Notes under the pieces: generated by a model
What the model saw: the letters and a program-made list of their open reading frames with translations, nothing else
The model's database searches: none
Told to the model about the DNA's origin: nothing
Program-made: the position numbers and the translations under genes
Assembly: GCA_035582835.1 (NCBI GenBank)
Contig: JAYKAV010002793.1
Location: 177,666 to 241,665, forward strand
Length of the DNA stretch: 64,000 nt
Source of the DNA: Phoebastria nigripes
Taxonomy: Eukaryota > Chordata > Aves > Procellariiformes > Diomedeidae
Direction: 5' to 3'
In this document: in pieces, positions 12,101 through 24,274 of the stretch
Layout: each line of letters begins with the position of its first letter
Position numbering within the stretch: position 1 is the first letter of the stretch

Positions 12101-13434
12101 GAAAATGAAAATGTTGAATGTTTGAAATTAAAATAAATTTAATAATAAAATAATGTTAAAGAACTAGAACATTTAATGAACCAAAAATCTTAAAAGTTTT
12201 TTTTTTTTTCTAGAAAATTATAGGCAGAGCTAAAATGGTATAAAGTGAAGAAGACTAAGGTTTAAAAAATACTACACTAAACACATGAAGAGTGCTCAAA
12301 ATAGTCTCAGGATTCATATAAATCATTAAAAAAATTATTATGTATTTAAAAAATTTAAGGATAAGTTCTATTTAGTCCCTTTGTTGAGTGCTTGTCTTCC
12401 ATAGCATTAGTTCTACTGTCCTCACTTGACTTGATGTTGTTTTACAGTGGTATTCCATGCTGAATTCAGTAGATTTATTCTGTTTTCATGCCATGGTAAA
12501 TTAAATTGAAATCTGTCTCACTGTACTTCCTCACTGCAAATAAGGCTACCAAAGAAGCAGTGCCCTTTTGCAAGTTATTTTAAGTGTTTATCTAGCATTT
12601 ATTATGTATATCAATAACTGTTTTCTAATCTGAGTGTCAAATACAATGTTTACCTGTAAAAATAAATTAGGTATGTTGTGTATATTATTTTCTCATAAAA
12701 CTATTGAACTGGTGACATAAGATCAATATTGGCATCCATACTATGTTGCAGTTTATATTTTAACTAAATATTTTTTCTTCATGTTTCCCTAAAGGATTTT
12801 TCTGTACTAAGAAAAGAGCTGGTTTTATTAAGCATTTGTTTGATAGATACAAAAAGGAAAAAAATTATTTACTGGAGGCAAGTCTTACTGTTTGCATGTT
12901 TTTCTTTTCTGATTATGTTGTATGCTGTTGCCACTTTTGATATCAGATTCAATAATAATAGTGAACTAAGTAAATATTTGTATCTTCTAGTAACAACCAT
13001 AAATTGCATTCTAATTATACTCTGCATTTATAAGACTTGTGAAGAATGTTAATGCATACAGCTTACATTAGTATTGTTTTAACACGAATTTTTCACCATA
13101 TAAATCAAGATTAGATGACAAAACCATAGCATTTTGTTTGTTTTCCATTGGAGGATTTCTTTTGTTTAAAATCATGGCTAAGCTAAAATATATGAGAAAT
13201 CCAGTTGGGTGTGCATAGAATGATTCCACAAGGGAGACTGAGCAAATAATAGATTTCATAAAAAGAGTCACATTTATGAGAATAGACTGTATGGGATAAA
13301 TTAAAATATCATGTATGCATAGGTATACTGTATACTTCTGTATACCGTATACTTCAAGCACATTAATTTGATGCTGCTGTCCAATACCTTTGAAGATGCA
13401 CTCAGTCTTCACAGAGTACAGCAGACAATGTTCT
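9164..13434. other. Unique AT-rich sequence
   Basis: No gene or mobile element recognised. Contains a T run at about 11640-11656 and short GTATAC-type inverted repeats at about 13322-13352. Open frames of 105 codons (10205-10522, - strand) and 114 codons (13068-13412, - strand) have no recognisable motif and are of a length expected by chance. Confidence 0.45.
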
Positions 13435-13725
13435 TCACTGGGGTGAATGTGTCACTGCATTCATTTTATTTAATCCGTACCAATTCTCATGGGTTGGACA
13501 GTAAAAGTAAGACCTGTTCACACTTTGCATAAGTGCAGTGAGTCCTTCCATGAAATCATAGTAATTGCAAGTAGCATTTTTGCATTTCCCACCACAGGAG
13601 TTTGCACTGGAGTCTGACCACCGACAGCTGTCGTCATGACATATGCTCACTACAAGCAAGACTTTAGATTGTGCTGGCAATGTATTTGTCCATATGTTGC
13701 ATAGATGAGAGGTGAGAAGAAGCAT
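13435..13725 (-). other. Unidentified cysteine-rich open frame, possible exon or gene remnant
   Basis: A 96-codon minus-strand frame. Its C-terminal two thirds holds six cysteines and two N-glycosylation sequons (NATC and NRSY), with a mix of residues that looks more like an extracellular protein segment than random AT-rich translation. An acceptor-like sequence TTGCTTGTAG lies in the middle of the frame, at about 13652-13661 on the plus strand, just before the cysteine-rich part. A second minus frame overlapping it (13650-13844) has a hydrophobic stretch, which could mean a frameshifted remnant. I do not recognise the family. It may be chance. Confidence 0.15.
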
Positions 13726-13844
13726 GTTATAATAGGGGACAAAAGGCTTACAAATGTGTGTCTTTTAGTCCAAAGGATCTTGTAAGAGTCTAATATTGTG
13801 GTAATCGGTATCCTTTTGCTTGCAGACAGAACACAATTTACCAA

Positions 13845-15404
13845 ATCATTTTCACTTGAGATTGGTTTAGACTAGAGTCTGGAAGTTAATAATCAGAAAA
13901 AAATTACTGGCTGCTTTCATTTAAGAGCCCTAAAATCAGTTGTGCCCTTTCAATTCTTAGATTTAAAATTATCTTAAATTAATGGTGAAATAAAGCCCAC
14001 AGTATTCATGATAGGACAGGTGGAACTATTTCAGTTTTAGCTAGTCTTTTCANTGTCCTTTTGCTTGGTTGGTTGGTTGGCTTTTTACTGGATTTAAAGA
14101 TTAAAACAAATCAATCTTTTTTTTTCACTTTCTCTGTATAGTCTTTGTAACATGGCCCTTTGCACCATGTAATGCATAGTTGCAAACAGCTTTCATGTAA
14201 GCCTCTTAGAAAGAGTGCTACAGTCATAATGGCCTGAATTCATATGAGAACAATCCTTACTGAACTGGAAAGAAATCACATAAGTCCTTGATTTAAAATG
14301 ATATGAAATAGAAGGGCTTAACAGAAATGTCATTTAGACAAAGCCTACACACTTTTTATGTTTGTTCTGGCCTTCTGAACCTGCAACAGCACAGCTGGAC
14401 TTACTGCTTGTTTAGTCTGAGCAGGAGTCTGACCTGTACAATCGACTTGGAAGTAATTCCAGTATTTGAGGATTTGGTTAGACATATTGTGCATGCAGTA
14501 ATCAGTTACACAGTACTTTTACATGAAATTTATATGTACAGTACATTTATATGAAAAATAGATCTGTGTGTAACAGTCTCTCAACAGAGAGAATAATGGG
14601 ACAGTAGCAAGGTACCCTGGTAGAAGGAATCCTGGTCTGGATTTTCTCAAGTGACCTTACAGAGTCAGAGGTTTTTGACACCCCTGTACCATGAGATTGA
14701 GAAGACAGTCTTATAATATATACACTCTTTCGCTCTTGTTTATTATAAGTATGAAGTTATGTACCTTTTATTTAAGAAAAAAAGTTGAAAAATGGAACAA
14801 ATCCATACTTAGCAAACATTTTTACACTACATTTTCTCTCATTCATGTTAAGGGATGAAGTGTATTAAAGACTTTGTTCTTTTCATCTCAAACCTGAAGT
14901 ATTAATAAGCAAAAGGATTACAGTTTTTTAACTTTTTTTATGCTAATATAGTTTTATCTATATTGAAAAATAATGAGAAAAAATCTAGGATTATTAAAAA
15001 ATCCTGAACTATAGAAAAAGTATGTGCATTTCCTGATATGTTTAACATCAGAAGTATGTTGAAGCAAAGGAATGGGGACATACGCAAGAGCTATTATGAA
15101 ATCTTTGTAATAGGTGACATTTCTGAATCTACAGAAAAGAGCAAGTAGTAGTAGTCTGAATTATGTATTTTTCTTTGTTCTCATCTGCATTACAGGCAGT
15201 TGTGGCTGTTTTCAATAAATTATTATGTTGCTTGATTCATAAAACCTACAGAAAACAACATTCATCAGAACATTAAAAAAATATCTTTGGAGAAACGTTT
15301 ATGAGCTATAAAGTAACACATTTATTTAAGTTGCAAAAGGTCCTTCTATTGCACAGCAGAGAAAGAAGTGGATCACTTTAATAATGTAGACATAAGACAA
15401 GCAC
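13845..15404. other. Unique AT-rich sequence
   Basis: Nothing recognised apart from four TTGG units near 14066-14080. Confidence 0.45.
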
Positions 15405-15430
15405 TGTGCATCAAAGAAAATTGATGCACA
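15405..15430. repeat. Perfect 10-bp hairpin at the edge of the duplicated block
   Basis: TGTGCATCAA (15405-15414) and TTGATGCACA (15421-15430) are exact reverse complements with a 6-base loop. The hairpin ends two bases before the first copy of the 248-bp duplication begins at 15433, and it is absent beside the second copy. Confidence 0.75.
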
Positions 15431-15432
15431 TC

Positions 15433-15680
15433 AACTTGGATGCAAGGAATTAACACATAGTGAAAACTAGTCTTTTATATGTTAAATTTAAATGTACATA
15501 TGCCAGTTAATGAGATTTCTTGGACAGCTAAATTTGCTGATATTTAACTTATGCTGTAATAAGGTCTTTATGGATGGGTGGTCAAACACTCAGGCTGCCC
15601 AGAGAAGTTGTTAAGTCTCCATTTTTGAACAATACTCAAAACTCAACNGGATACAGACCTGAGCAACCTGATCTATTTAA
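15433..15680 (+). repeat. 248-bp direct duplication, copy 1 (truncated CR1 tail)
   Basis: Base-by-base reading shows this block is identical to 17816-18063 apart from one N (near 15648). The first 140 or so bases are not a recognised repeat. From about 15574 the sequence is a decayed CR1 3' region (around CAGGCTGCCCAGAGAAGTTG), but it stops at 15680 without the CR1 terminal sequence and continues into unrelated DNA. The parent is therefore more likely the copy at 17816, where the CR1 continues. Confidence 0.93.
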
Positions 15681-17815
15681 CTGAGAAATTTACAGCTTCA
15701 CCCTAGTAGTTGCACACAGCTTTAAGTCCTCTGTGAAGAGAGTGCCATTGAGAGGAGATCTCCATACGGTACAAACAGTTAGATTTGTAAGGCTGTTATT
15801 CTTAGCACATGAGCAAAGCTTTTATTTCATGAGATATTGCTGGAACATCATTCTATTTAAAGAAGGTATGATAAGCAAGCGGTCTTCCATTTTGCATATT
15901 CTGTCTGTTTTAGGTTATTTAGAAAATACTAAGGTGAGTCAGCAAAGCAGCATAAGGAGCTAACTGTGATCAAAATCACAAGGCTCAAGGCACAAGGTGT
16001 TTGATGCCTCAACGTATATTTAGTCCACTTATTTTAATGTTTGTCCACATTCTAAACATGACATACCTTGAGTAAATTCTTGAAGCAAAAATGATTCTTG
16101 AAGGATTGGCATAGTCACTGACATTCTTGGAGAATGTCTGAAGGAGAGTTGCTGTATGTTGGCTAGCTGTCTTTGCCAAAGGATAGAGAGTAAAATAAGT
16201 TACACTAAGAATACATGCAATTATATGTATACACACAGACACACGCACACACACAAACCCTTCTCATGCCTAGTAAGCCTGTTATAAAAAGAAGCAGACC
16301 TCTGCTTGTGTTATTACTCAAAAGAATAAAAATAGGAGCCTTTCAGAAAAACAGATATGCTATGACTGATTTTGTCTTTCCTTTCACTGGAATCACCATT
16401 GTCATAAATATCACAAAATATATCTACTCGCTCATAATGATGCCTATACATTCTATGGGACTAATTGACCTAAANCCAAAGAATCTCCACATTATTCAGT
16501 GATGTGCAGTTATGGTGGATGCTAATCCCCAGTTGAAGGAGATCACCACTTGGTTTTCCCATGAGTGTCCTTTTCTTTTACACATGAGGGAATCATATGG
16601 CTCTTGTCAACCAGTCTAGCTACTTATGGGTAATGCATTGAATCCAACAAATTAGAGAGATACAGTACTCTTCCATGGTTTTGTTTAAAGCTGTCATCGG
16701 TGGGATACTATAAAGACACAGTTCCAGAGATTATATCGACTATCTCAGCTTTTGTTGTCCATTCCTGATAATCTTAATTTTACTCCCTTCACAAGACAGG
16801 TGAAGTGTCATTCCTTCTAGAAATGATGTGGTAGGGAAGCTGAATGGAACTTTTGTATTCCCCATGTGGTTCCCATACATAATATTATCATTAGGAAGCA
16901 TCTTTTAGAATATTATTACTGTGAGGCTCAGCAGATCTTTTACTAGTGCTTGATTTTCTTAGCTATTCAGCATCTAGAATGTATGAAAGATCTTCAGTAC
17001 CCTTTACTAAATTTAGTGTGCAGTCAGAATAATAATGGCTTGATACTAATAGGAATAAATCTTTAAATTATTTAACTGTAGAGGATCCCACTGAAGAAAA
17101 ACTGAGAAAAGTCTCCACAGGCTTCTAAAGAGTGGAAAGGACTATTTTTTTAGCTAGTAATTTCACTTCAAATGTCTAACTGGTTGCCCACAGAGTTTTT
17201 AAGATATGCAGGCATCCAGGTATTCCTGTTGCTCACCAGTCGTCCAATTACTGGTCATCAAAAGAAAGCATCCTTGGGAGCTTAGTAACACCAGTTTTAG
17301 TGATATCAAAGAGAACAAAGAATAAGTATCCAACATATGTAAAGCGCATCATAGAAAGTAAATCTGTATGTAACATGGCCTTACAGGCCAGTGAAGAAAA
17401 AGCAAGCTGTAAAATGTGTGCAAACATGCAAAAATGACCACAAGCATCCTAACACGTGGAGGATGAAACCATCAATCTCAACCTCTTACTCTGCCAGGTC
17501 AAGGACTCAGGATGCCAATGACTGGCTGCAAACACTGGTATGCTGGATTGAATGAAGCTGGCAACCTTAATTGGATAAGCTTAATACTAGAAAAATTGGT
17601 AACTGAAAAGTTTATGTGTATCTCACTTTAACTGTATATAACAAGAAATGCTAGTATTGCTACCACTAAGATAATAATAATTCTTTGATAGGATGGTTAA
17701 GGCCTTAATTAGACTAACAATAACTTCTTGGCTTTGCATATATGGCATAATCCTTTTGCCCATAACAAAATTTTAAGTATAACAGACAGTTACAAATTCA
17801 AGCAACCTTTTCTAT
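15681..17815. other. Unique sequence between the two duplicated blocks
   Basis: No gene or mobile element recognised. It contains the CA-type microsatellite at 16230-16257 and otherwise ordinary AT-rich DNA. Confidence 0.45.
16230..16257 (+). repeat. (CA)n microsatellite, imperfect
   Basis: About fourteen CA units interrupted by single G substitutions. Confidence 0.8.
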
Positions 17816-18063
17816 AACTTGGATGCAAGGAATTAACACATAGTGAAAACTAGTCTTTTATATGTTAAATTTAAATGTACATATGCCAGTTAATGAGATT
17901 TCTTGGACAGCTAAATTTGCTGATATTTAACTTATGCTGTAATAAGGTCTTTATGGATGGGTGGTCAAACACTCAGGCTGCCCAGAGAAGTTGTTAAGTC
18001 TCCATTTTTGAACAATACTCAAAACTCAACAGGATACAGACCTGAGCAACCTGATCTATTTAA
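17816..18063 (+). repeat. 248-bp direct duplication, copy 2 (likely parent)
   Basis: Identical to 15433-15680, with no insertion or deletion, about 2.38 kb downstream in the same orientation. The identity ends exactly at an N (18064), after which this copy carries on into the remaining CR1 tail. The other copy diverges there. Confidence 0.93.
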
Positions 18064-18139
18064 NCCTGCTCTAAGCAGGGGTTTGGACTAGGTGATATCC
18101 AGAGGTGCCTTCCAACCATAACGATTCTCTGGTTCTGTG
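17957..18139 (+). mobile_element. CR1 LINE 3' tail, older subfamily
   Basis: About 180 bp matching the CR1 3' untranslated end: the GGCTGCCCAGAGA-like stretch, CTGCTCTAAGCAGGGG, the TTGGACTAGGTGAT segment, CCTTCCAACC and a terminal GATTCTCTGGTTCTGTG. This TTGGACTAG...TTCTGTG ending differs from the younger ATTCTATG-ending copies at 31937 and 55571. It is truncated at its 5' end. Its first 107 bases lie within the 248-bp duplicated block. Confidence 0.85.
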
Positions 18140-19729
18140 AAAAGCAAATGTCTTCATGCAAAATAGTTCCATAAAGTTAATGAACAGATTTATTTGTAAA
18201 TTACCTAAGAAGTCTGGGGTTTTTTCTTAATAAAATAGGATACTATATTCATAAATACTAAAGAATGCCTGATAAAGTAAGAAACTCTATTCAAATAACA
18301 CTTTAAAATTATAATTAATATTCCAAGGATGTACTGACTATGACAAGAAACCTGAAGCTCATGAACTTGTGTTCTTTGAAATCTTTGAAAGTAGAAAGTG
18401 GTGATGTTTTTGATGATCATTTGTTAATGTATAGATAAAGTCCAAAAGTCCTTGGGGATGCGCATATGTGGAACTGAAAAATGTGAAAGGTACGTAGGAC
18501 TTACCAAAGAGTCTTTTGATCTATACTTAAGAAACCATAATCCCCAAATTTAGGAACAAGGTCCATAGGATAAATAAACAACGTTCTAGGTTGCAGAAAA
18601 ATTAAAGCAGCTATTTCAGCTACTTCATAAACGCTGACATATAATAAAGAGAGGAAAGTTGACAAAAGTGAATATCTATCCAAGTGAGAAATTGTTCAAC
18701 ATTCATAAATCAGGCAAAGGCACACCAGGACCTGAAAAGATAAGGACAAGGAAATGTTTTCAATTAAATTACAAAGGAAACCTTAGCTTTTATACTGGTT
18801 TCCAGAATAGTTCTACTATTACTGTTTTACTAAGAAAACTGTTAGAAGGTAGTGAAAGCTGGAATATGTATAGAGGTAAAGGGCTTGTATCTAAATGCTA
18901 AGTGCAATGAGTCTTACAGGTGGCTCTGAGTCAAGTTTAACCCATAATGTACCACCCAATTTTTAGACAGGCTGAAGAATACAGATAGATTTCAGTAAGC
19001 GATGCTAAAAAGGTAAAAGATGACTTGAGATATTAACCAGTCACTTTTTAACCTTAAAAGTTTGTTTATAATAATAATAATTTTTGTATCTTAATACTGT
19101 AAATGAGCTACATAAGCAGTGAAATTTTGAAAACTAGGATGTAAAGCATCCCCTCAGGGTTTTAATTTATCTATTCAGTGTTGTGAAATATCTGACAAGA
19201 GAGATGAAATTACTTTAAATGTGGCATTTGCTAAATTGTCAGATGTTGTTGAAAGAACTAGTTCAACTTCATTAGCTGTTTTTTTCACTAGGAGATTGCT
19301 TTTTAATATTCTTGTAGAACCACAGGTAGCCTTTACCCCTTTCCCTCACAAATCTAATCTCTTAAAATCACATTTCCAGTTACATGTGCAATTTACTATT
19401 GATTCAAAACAACTCAAATTCAATGTACGTTGAAAAATAATTATGTTAAAATGTTCTTTTAAAACTATCCACTTCTCATACTTATTTCATTCAAAGATAT
19501 ACAAAAAGTCACTTCTGCAAAAGCAACAATACTAAACCCAATTATTATGTTTTATTTAAAAGCTTAACATTATTTTAATTTCACTGCTGGATTATATTGT
19601 ATAGTAAGTCATCACTACGTATTGCAGGAATAGGCAACAATAATCTGTTGTGTGTATGGACCTAAGATCATCAAATAATAATGAAATCCTGTAATTTTCA
19701 GTGACAATTTTCAGGGTTGTGACTTTGTC

Positions 19730-19765
19730 AAGATCATTTTAATAGTTAAGATCATTTTAATAGTT
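19730..19765 (+). repeat. 18-bp perfect tandem duplication
   Basis: AAGATCATTTTAATAGTT occurs twice head to tail, at 19730-19747 and 19748-19765. Confidence 0.9.
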
Positions 19766-19925
19766 ATAATAGAAGTATGGAAAGAACAATAAAACATAAT
19801 AGATCTTACATGCATTATATTGTAGAACATAGATAAATTTACCCTTATCACCAATTCAGACCTGGAAGACTGGATAGATTAAATGCTCAAGTATAGTGAG
19901 TGATTATGGACTATAAATAATATAG

Positions 19926-19964
<39 letters not shown>
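19926..19964 (+). repeat. Poly(A) tract, 39 bases, with A/C tail
   Basis: Thirty-nine As followed by CAAAAAACAAAAAAAC. It could be the tail of an unrecognised retrotransposed sequence on the + strand, but no retrogene body is readable upstream. Confidence 0.85.
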
Positions 19965-19965
<1 letters not shown>

Positions 19966-21652
19966 AAAAAACAAAAAAACAACTTAGCTGTTTTTTCTCA
20001 ACAAGAAGATGATTTTTCAAATGAAGACTTTTTGAACATAAATATTATTTAGTAGACTTCATTGCAACTCACTGCTAATGAATTATACTTTCAGATGCTT
20101 AGTTGCTCGCTCTCCTTTATCCACATCTACCTCTAGCAGCTAGCAGTGAATGTAGTTTCTTGGCTCTTTCCATCATGACAGACCATATGATTTAACTCTT
20201 GATGTGAATCATGTGTTCCTAAAGGACCCCTTTCTAAGTTTTCGCATGACTATGTACACTGCATCATTAGACAGTAGAGTGAATTAATTTTCTTAGATTG
20301 GGAATTGCTGCCTGCTTTGCTTGCACAATATAAACATGTAGAACGGATATGGATTTTGCATACCTGCTTCCATTTCTTTATTTTCTCTTGAATCTAGTGT
20401 TCTTATTTTTATCTATTTAATGGTCATATGAATTCAGCTCTATGAATTGGGAAATTCTTTTGGATTCTTTCAGAAGGAGGAAATATATACCATTGCTTCT
20501 TTCAGACAACAGTTTCCCTCCGTAGGTTACCCAGTCTTAGGGAAAACTGAATTGTTCAAATGAATTATTGAATATCTCAGATGAAGTTCTTGTAAATGTT
20601 TTTCCACTTTTATTCTGTGGTCTGCCTTTCATAGATTTGTAGCATTGGCAACCCTCTTGGTGGTGTTGTCAAATTTACTATAGACAGTGTTATATTAATA
20701 AATATTTAATTTATTTTCCTTAATTGTTTATTCTGTATTAAAATAATAGTACCTTACTTAAGATTTGGTACAACCACTAAGGAGAATATTGAACTGTCAT
20801 ATTTAATTTTAACAAATAAAATCAAGCACATACCTTTTAGGGTCATCACAGGTTGAACATGTCCAATCTCAATCAGACAAGCTGAAAAATATACCTCGAA
20901 ACTGAATATTAAGCACTTCTTTATCCTCCATTAATTTGAAAGCTTTCTTCAAAGATTAGTACTAGATTAGAAAGCATGGAGGATTTCCCTACAAATTTCT
21001 GTTTACTTCAAACTGAAGTTTATTGCAGTGAAGTCACAGCTTTTTTATTTGGTTTATATCTTATTTTTATTACATTTATGAATTTGTGAATAAATTGTCA
21101 TGTATTGTAGAGTCCTGGCTGCTTGTTCAAGAATTCACTAGTCTTCTCTGAGGTGCTTATGTATCTTAAAAAAAAAAAAATAATCAAATAAACAAAAAAA
21201 AAAAGCCCTTCCAGCTTCTGTATGTATTTACGTTGGTTGTTTACTTGTGTGGGTATCATTCTGACTTTGAAAGTGGAGTACTTGCTGAATGAACAATGGG
21301 AACTGCAGTTTGCTGCACAGGGTTCCAACCCTGAGCAGCTTGCTCTGATAGCAGTTAAAACCCTAGACTGCCTCATTTAGAAGATCAATATTAATGAGAA
21401 AAATACTGAGTTGTTCAAATACCCACTGTCCCCTGACTCAAGTAATACTTATTTTTCACAGGCTGTCAATGGTTATATCAAGTACATTGCTGGCTTTCCA
21501 TTGACTACTCATATTTTATTCTCTCATATGTGACGAAGGGTGACTGTATCACATACTCCCAGAAGATAATTGGCAGAGAAATGAATGTGATTTTGTAGTT
21601 CTGCTCATCTTCTAAAGGAGAAAATGATCAAGTTTTATTTTCATTTAAGTTC

Positions 21653-21681
21653 ATCTCAAGACCCAGTTCAGGTCTTGAGAT
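21653..21681. repeat. Short hairpin (11-bp stem, 7-base loop)
   Basis: ATCTCAAGACC (21653-21663) is the exact reverse complement of GGTCTTGAGAT (21671-21681). No known RNA family is recognised around it. Confidence 0.6.
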
Positions 21682-22355
21682 AACTGAATTCTGCAAAGAT
21701 CCTGTTTTGTCTCATGTAGCCTAGAAAAATGTTCCTCTGTATGCTGTATCCAGGTATGAGAGTAAAAAACATACTCCAGATTTTAGTTCTGAAATTGAAT
21801 AACAAGTATCTTGATATATGCCTCATCATACATACATACAAGATGGAAAAGAGTAATACTAAAAGAGGGACTATCTTGTCACCTTCTGAAATGAAAAATG
21901 TAATTAAAGAAACATGAAAGCTTTCTGCTGGGTATATGTTCTTTCAGCTTGATTTAGTTCTGGAGATTAAGACTTCCAAAGATCTTATTTCCAAAGTTGT
22001 ACTATCATCTTCCTGAAATTCCCCTTAGATAAATTAGAGTTAAGGATAAATAAGCTGGACTGCTGTAGATTTATAGCTTAATCATTACTTTTTTAATAGT
22101 CTTACTTGTAGTATTTCACATAATATACAGAATAGCAAATAACAATTATTTTGAGACTACAGTAAGATTGTAGGAAGTAAATTAGCATATAGCATAATTT
22201 ATACATATTGCAGACAGTTTAAATCCATTTCTAGCATTAGTTTGGTCAAGTGAAAGCTAGATGATCAAGAATTATCCAAAGTGTGAGTAAAAGATGACTT
22301 TGGGCTTTTCAGATGCAAAAGGTTAGAGGAAAATATTCAACGCCAAGTTGCCAGA

Positions 22356-22944
22356 TGTGCTGGTTTTGGCTGGGATAGAGTTAATTTTCTTCATAGTAGC
22401 TAGTATGGGGCTATGTTTTGGATTTGTGATGAAAACAGTGTTGATAACACAGGGATGTTTTCGTTATTGCTGAGCAGGGCTTACACAGTCAAGGCTTTTT
22501 CCGCTTTTCACACCACCCCACCAGCAAGTAGGCTGGGGGTGCACAAGAAGTTGGGAGAGGACGCAGTTGGGACAGCTGATCCCAACTGACCAAAGGGACA
22601 TCACATACCATATGACGTCATGCTCAGCATATAAAGCTGGGGGAAGAAGGAAGGGGGGGACGTTTGGAGTGATGGCGTTTGTCTTCCCAAGTAACCGTTA
22701 CGCGTGATGGAGCCCTGCTTTCCTGGAGATGGCTGAACACCTGCCTGCTGATGGGAAGGAGTGAATGAATTCCTTGTTTTGCTTTGCTTGCGTGTGCGGC
22801 TTTTGCTTTCCCTATTAAACTGTCTTTATCTCAGCCCATGAGTTTTCTCATTTTTACTCCTCTGATTCTCTCCTCCATCCCAGCTGGGGGGAGTGAGTGA
22901 GCAGCTGTGTGGTGTTTAGCTGCCTGCCGGGTTAAACCACGATA
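22356..22944 (+). mobile_element. Solo LTR, copy B (second subfamily of the main LTR family)
   Basis: A 589-bp LTR starting TGTGCTGG and ending ACGATA, flanked by the 5-bp duplication CCAGA (22351-22355 and 22945-22949). Its first 270 bp and last 130 bp match copy A. The middle differs: after the TATA box it has a GAAGAAGGAAGGGG stretch, then GATGGAGCCCTGC and a GGAGTGAATGAATTCC block, shared only with the copy at 29675. Poly(A) signal ATTAAA lies at 22814-22819. It keeps many CpGs, including the CRE box, so it looks younger or less methylation-decayed than copies C, D and E. No internal retroviral sequence is present. Confidence 0.93.
22613..22636 (+). promoter_or_regulatory. CRE/ATF box plus TATA box in LTR copy B
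   Basis: TGACGTCA at 22613-22620 lies 9 bp before TATAAAG at 22630-22636, the same spacing as in copy A although the two belong to different subfamilies. This suggests the box was part of the ancestral LTR promoter. Confidence 0.6.
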
Positions 22945-22949
22945 CCAGA

Positions 22950-24269
22950 AAATATAATATTTACTTAATTTAGATTAAGGTGAGATTATTAACTGAGACA
23001 ATAGAATAGGAATCTGACATCCTGAGAAAGCATTTTTCTTTCCTGGATTGTTCATTCAGAGTTCCCATCTGCATACGCCCAAGCCCTTCTTTGAATTTCG
23101 CTGTTGAAGTTGTAAGTTATGAAAGATTTTGTGTCCTGACAGGTGATTTTTCTATTAATGTTTCTTTGAATCAAATTTTATTCTTCATTTAAAATTCATA
23201 TTCCCTTCTGATTTTTCATATTTTTAAAACTTTTATTCCTTCATTTGCATACATTTCATTTTGCTGTAGTACGTTTGCCATGTCATATCTATATTAAGCT
23301 ATTATTCATCTATTCTTTGTATTGTATAATTAAATTGTTAAATATATTGTTTTATTCTATTACCAGGAAAGCCTCGGTGCAGGTTCCTTACACTGTTGCC
23401 ATTTCTAAAGTAATATCTAGGGCTCAAGATAGGCCTTCATTTTTACCTGCTTCATGAAAGGCTCTTCTCTGCATTATAAATGAGAAACTATCTCAGGACT
23501 TAGGGAGAAACCAGTCATTTCAGCTGAACATTGAATGTAAATCAAAAAATTGCACAGGTATCAAAAACTTATCATCTAAGTTATCCAAACACCTGCAAAA
23601 TTGAAAATATCAAGAGAAGTTTAAACTTCTGTACCTTTTCCTGTACTTCAGTCCTATGTCTCCCTTGGACCATGCTTGCAGTCTTGTATTCTGCACTTAA
23701 GTCACTGCTTCTTTGCTAGAGAAAAAGAAGGATGTTTTATGGGAAAAACAACTAACTACTACAGGTAGTAGTTAAAGATCCTTTGAATTATCTGATACTC
23801 CCCGTATCTGACACCACTACACTAGGTCTGATTCAGCATGAGAACTCTGAATTCTGTCTGATAGATAGCTTTACATAATAAATACCAAAACCTTCTCACC
23901 ATTTTGAAAATTTCTTCTTTTGAGTTTTGGATTGCAGTTATTAAATTTCAGGGTTTGCTGATTTGCCAAAAAAAAAAAAAAAAAAAAAAAGGTAAAAATG
24001 GTTCAGAGATGCAGTTTTGCTAATGCCTCAAGCTAATTCACGCAATTTTCTGAACTGTTTTAACAAGTGTGTCAGTAGTATTAGAAGAGGTCCAGGAAAA
24101 TGGTGACACATTAATGGATAGACAGCCATAAGTTTGATATATATGTGTATTGAGTTGTCTGAGTGCAAAGCAGTTTCTATCTGAAAGCCTCAAACACAGT
24201 GGAAGGACAACATAGTGTCCATGCTTAATATTTGGTAATTAAGTTGATATAATGGAGGTTTATACCTTC
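22950..24269. other. Unique sequence with poly(A) tract
   Basis: No gene recognised. A run of 23 As lies at 23968-23990. Confidence 0.45.
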
Positions 24270-24274
24270 CAGAC

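Larger units (their letters stand above)
18140..22350. other. Unique AT-rich sequence
   Basis: No gene recognised. Contains an 18-bp tandem duplication (19730-19765), a 39-base A run (19926-19964), A-rich tracts near 21169-21203 and an 11-bp hairpin (21653-21681). Confidence 0.45.

Noticed and set aside
19926..19964. Processed pseudogene ending in a poly(A) tract
   Set aside because: No coding remnant or gene-like sequence is readable in the kilobase upstream, and no flanking direct repeat was found.
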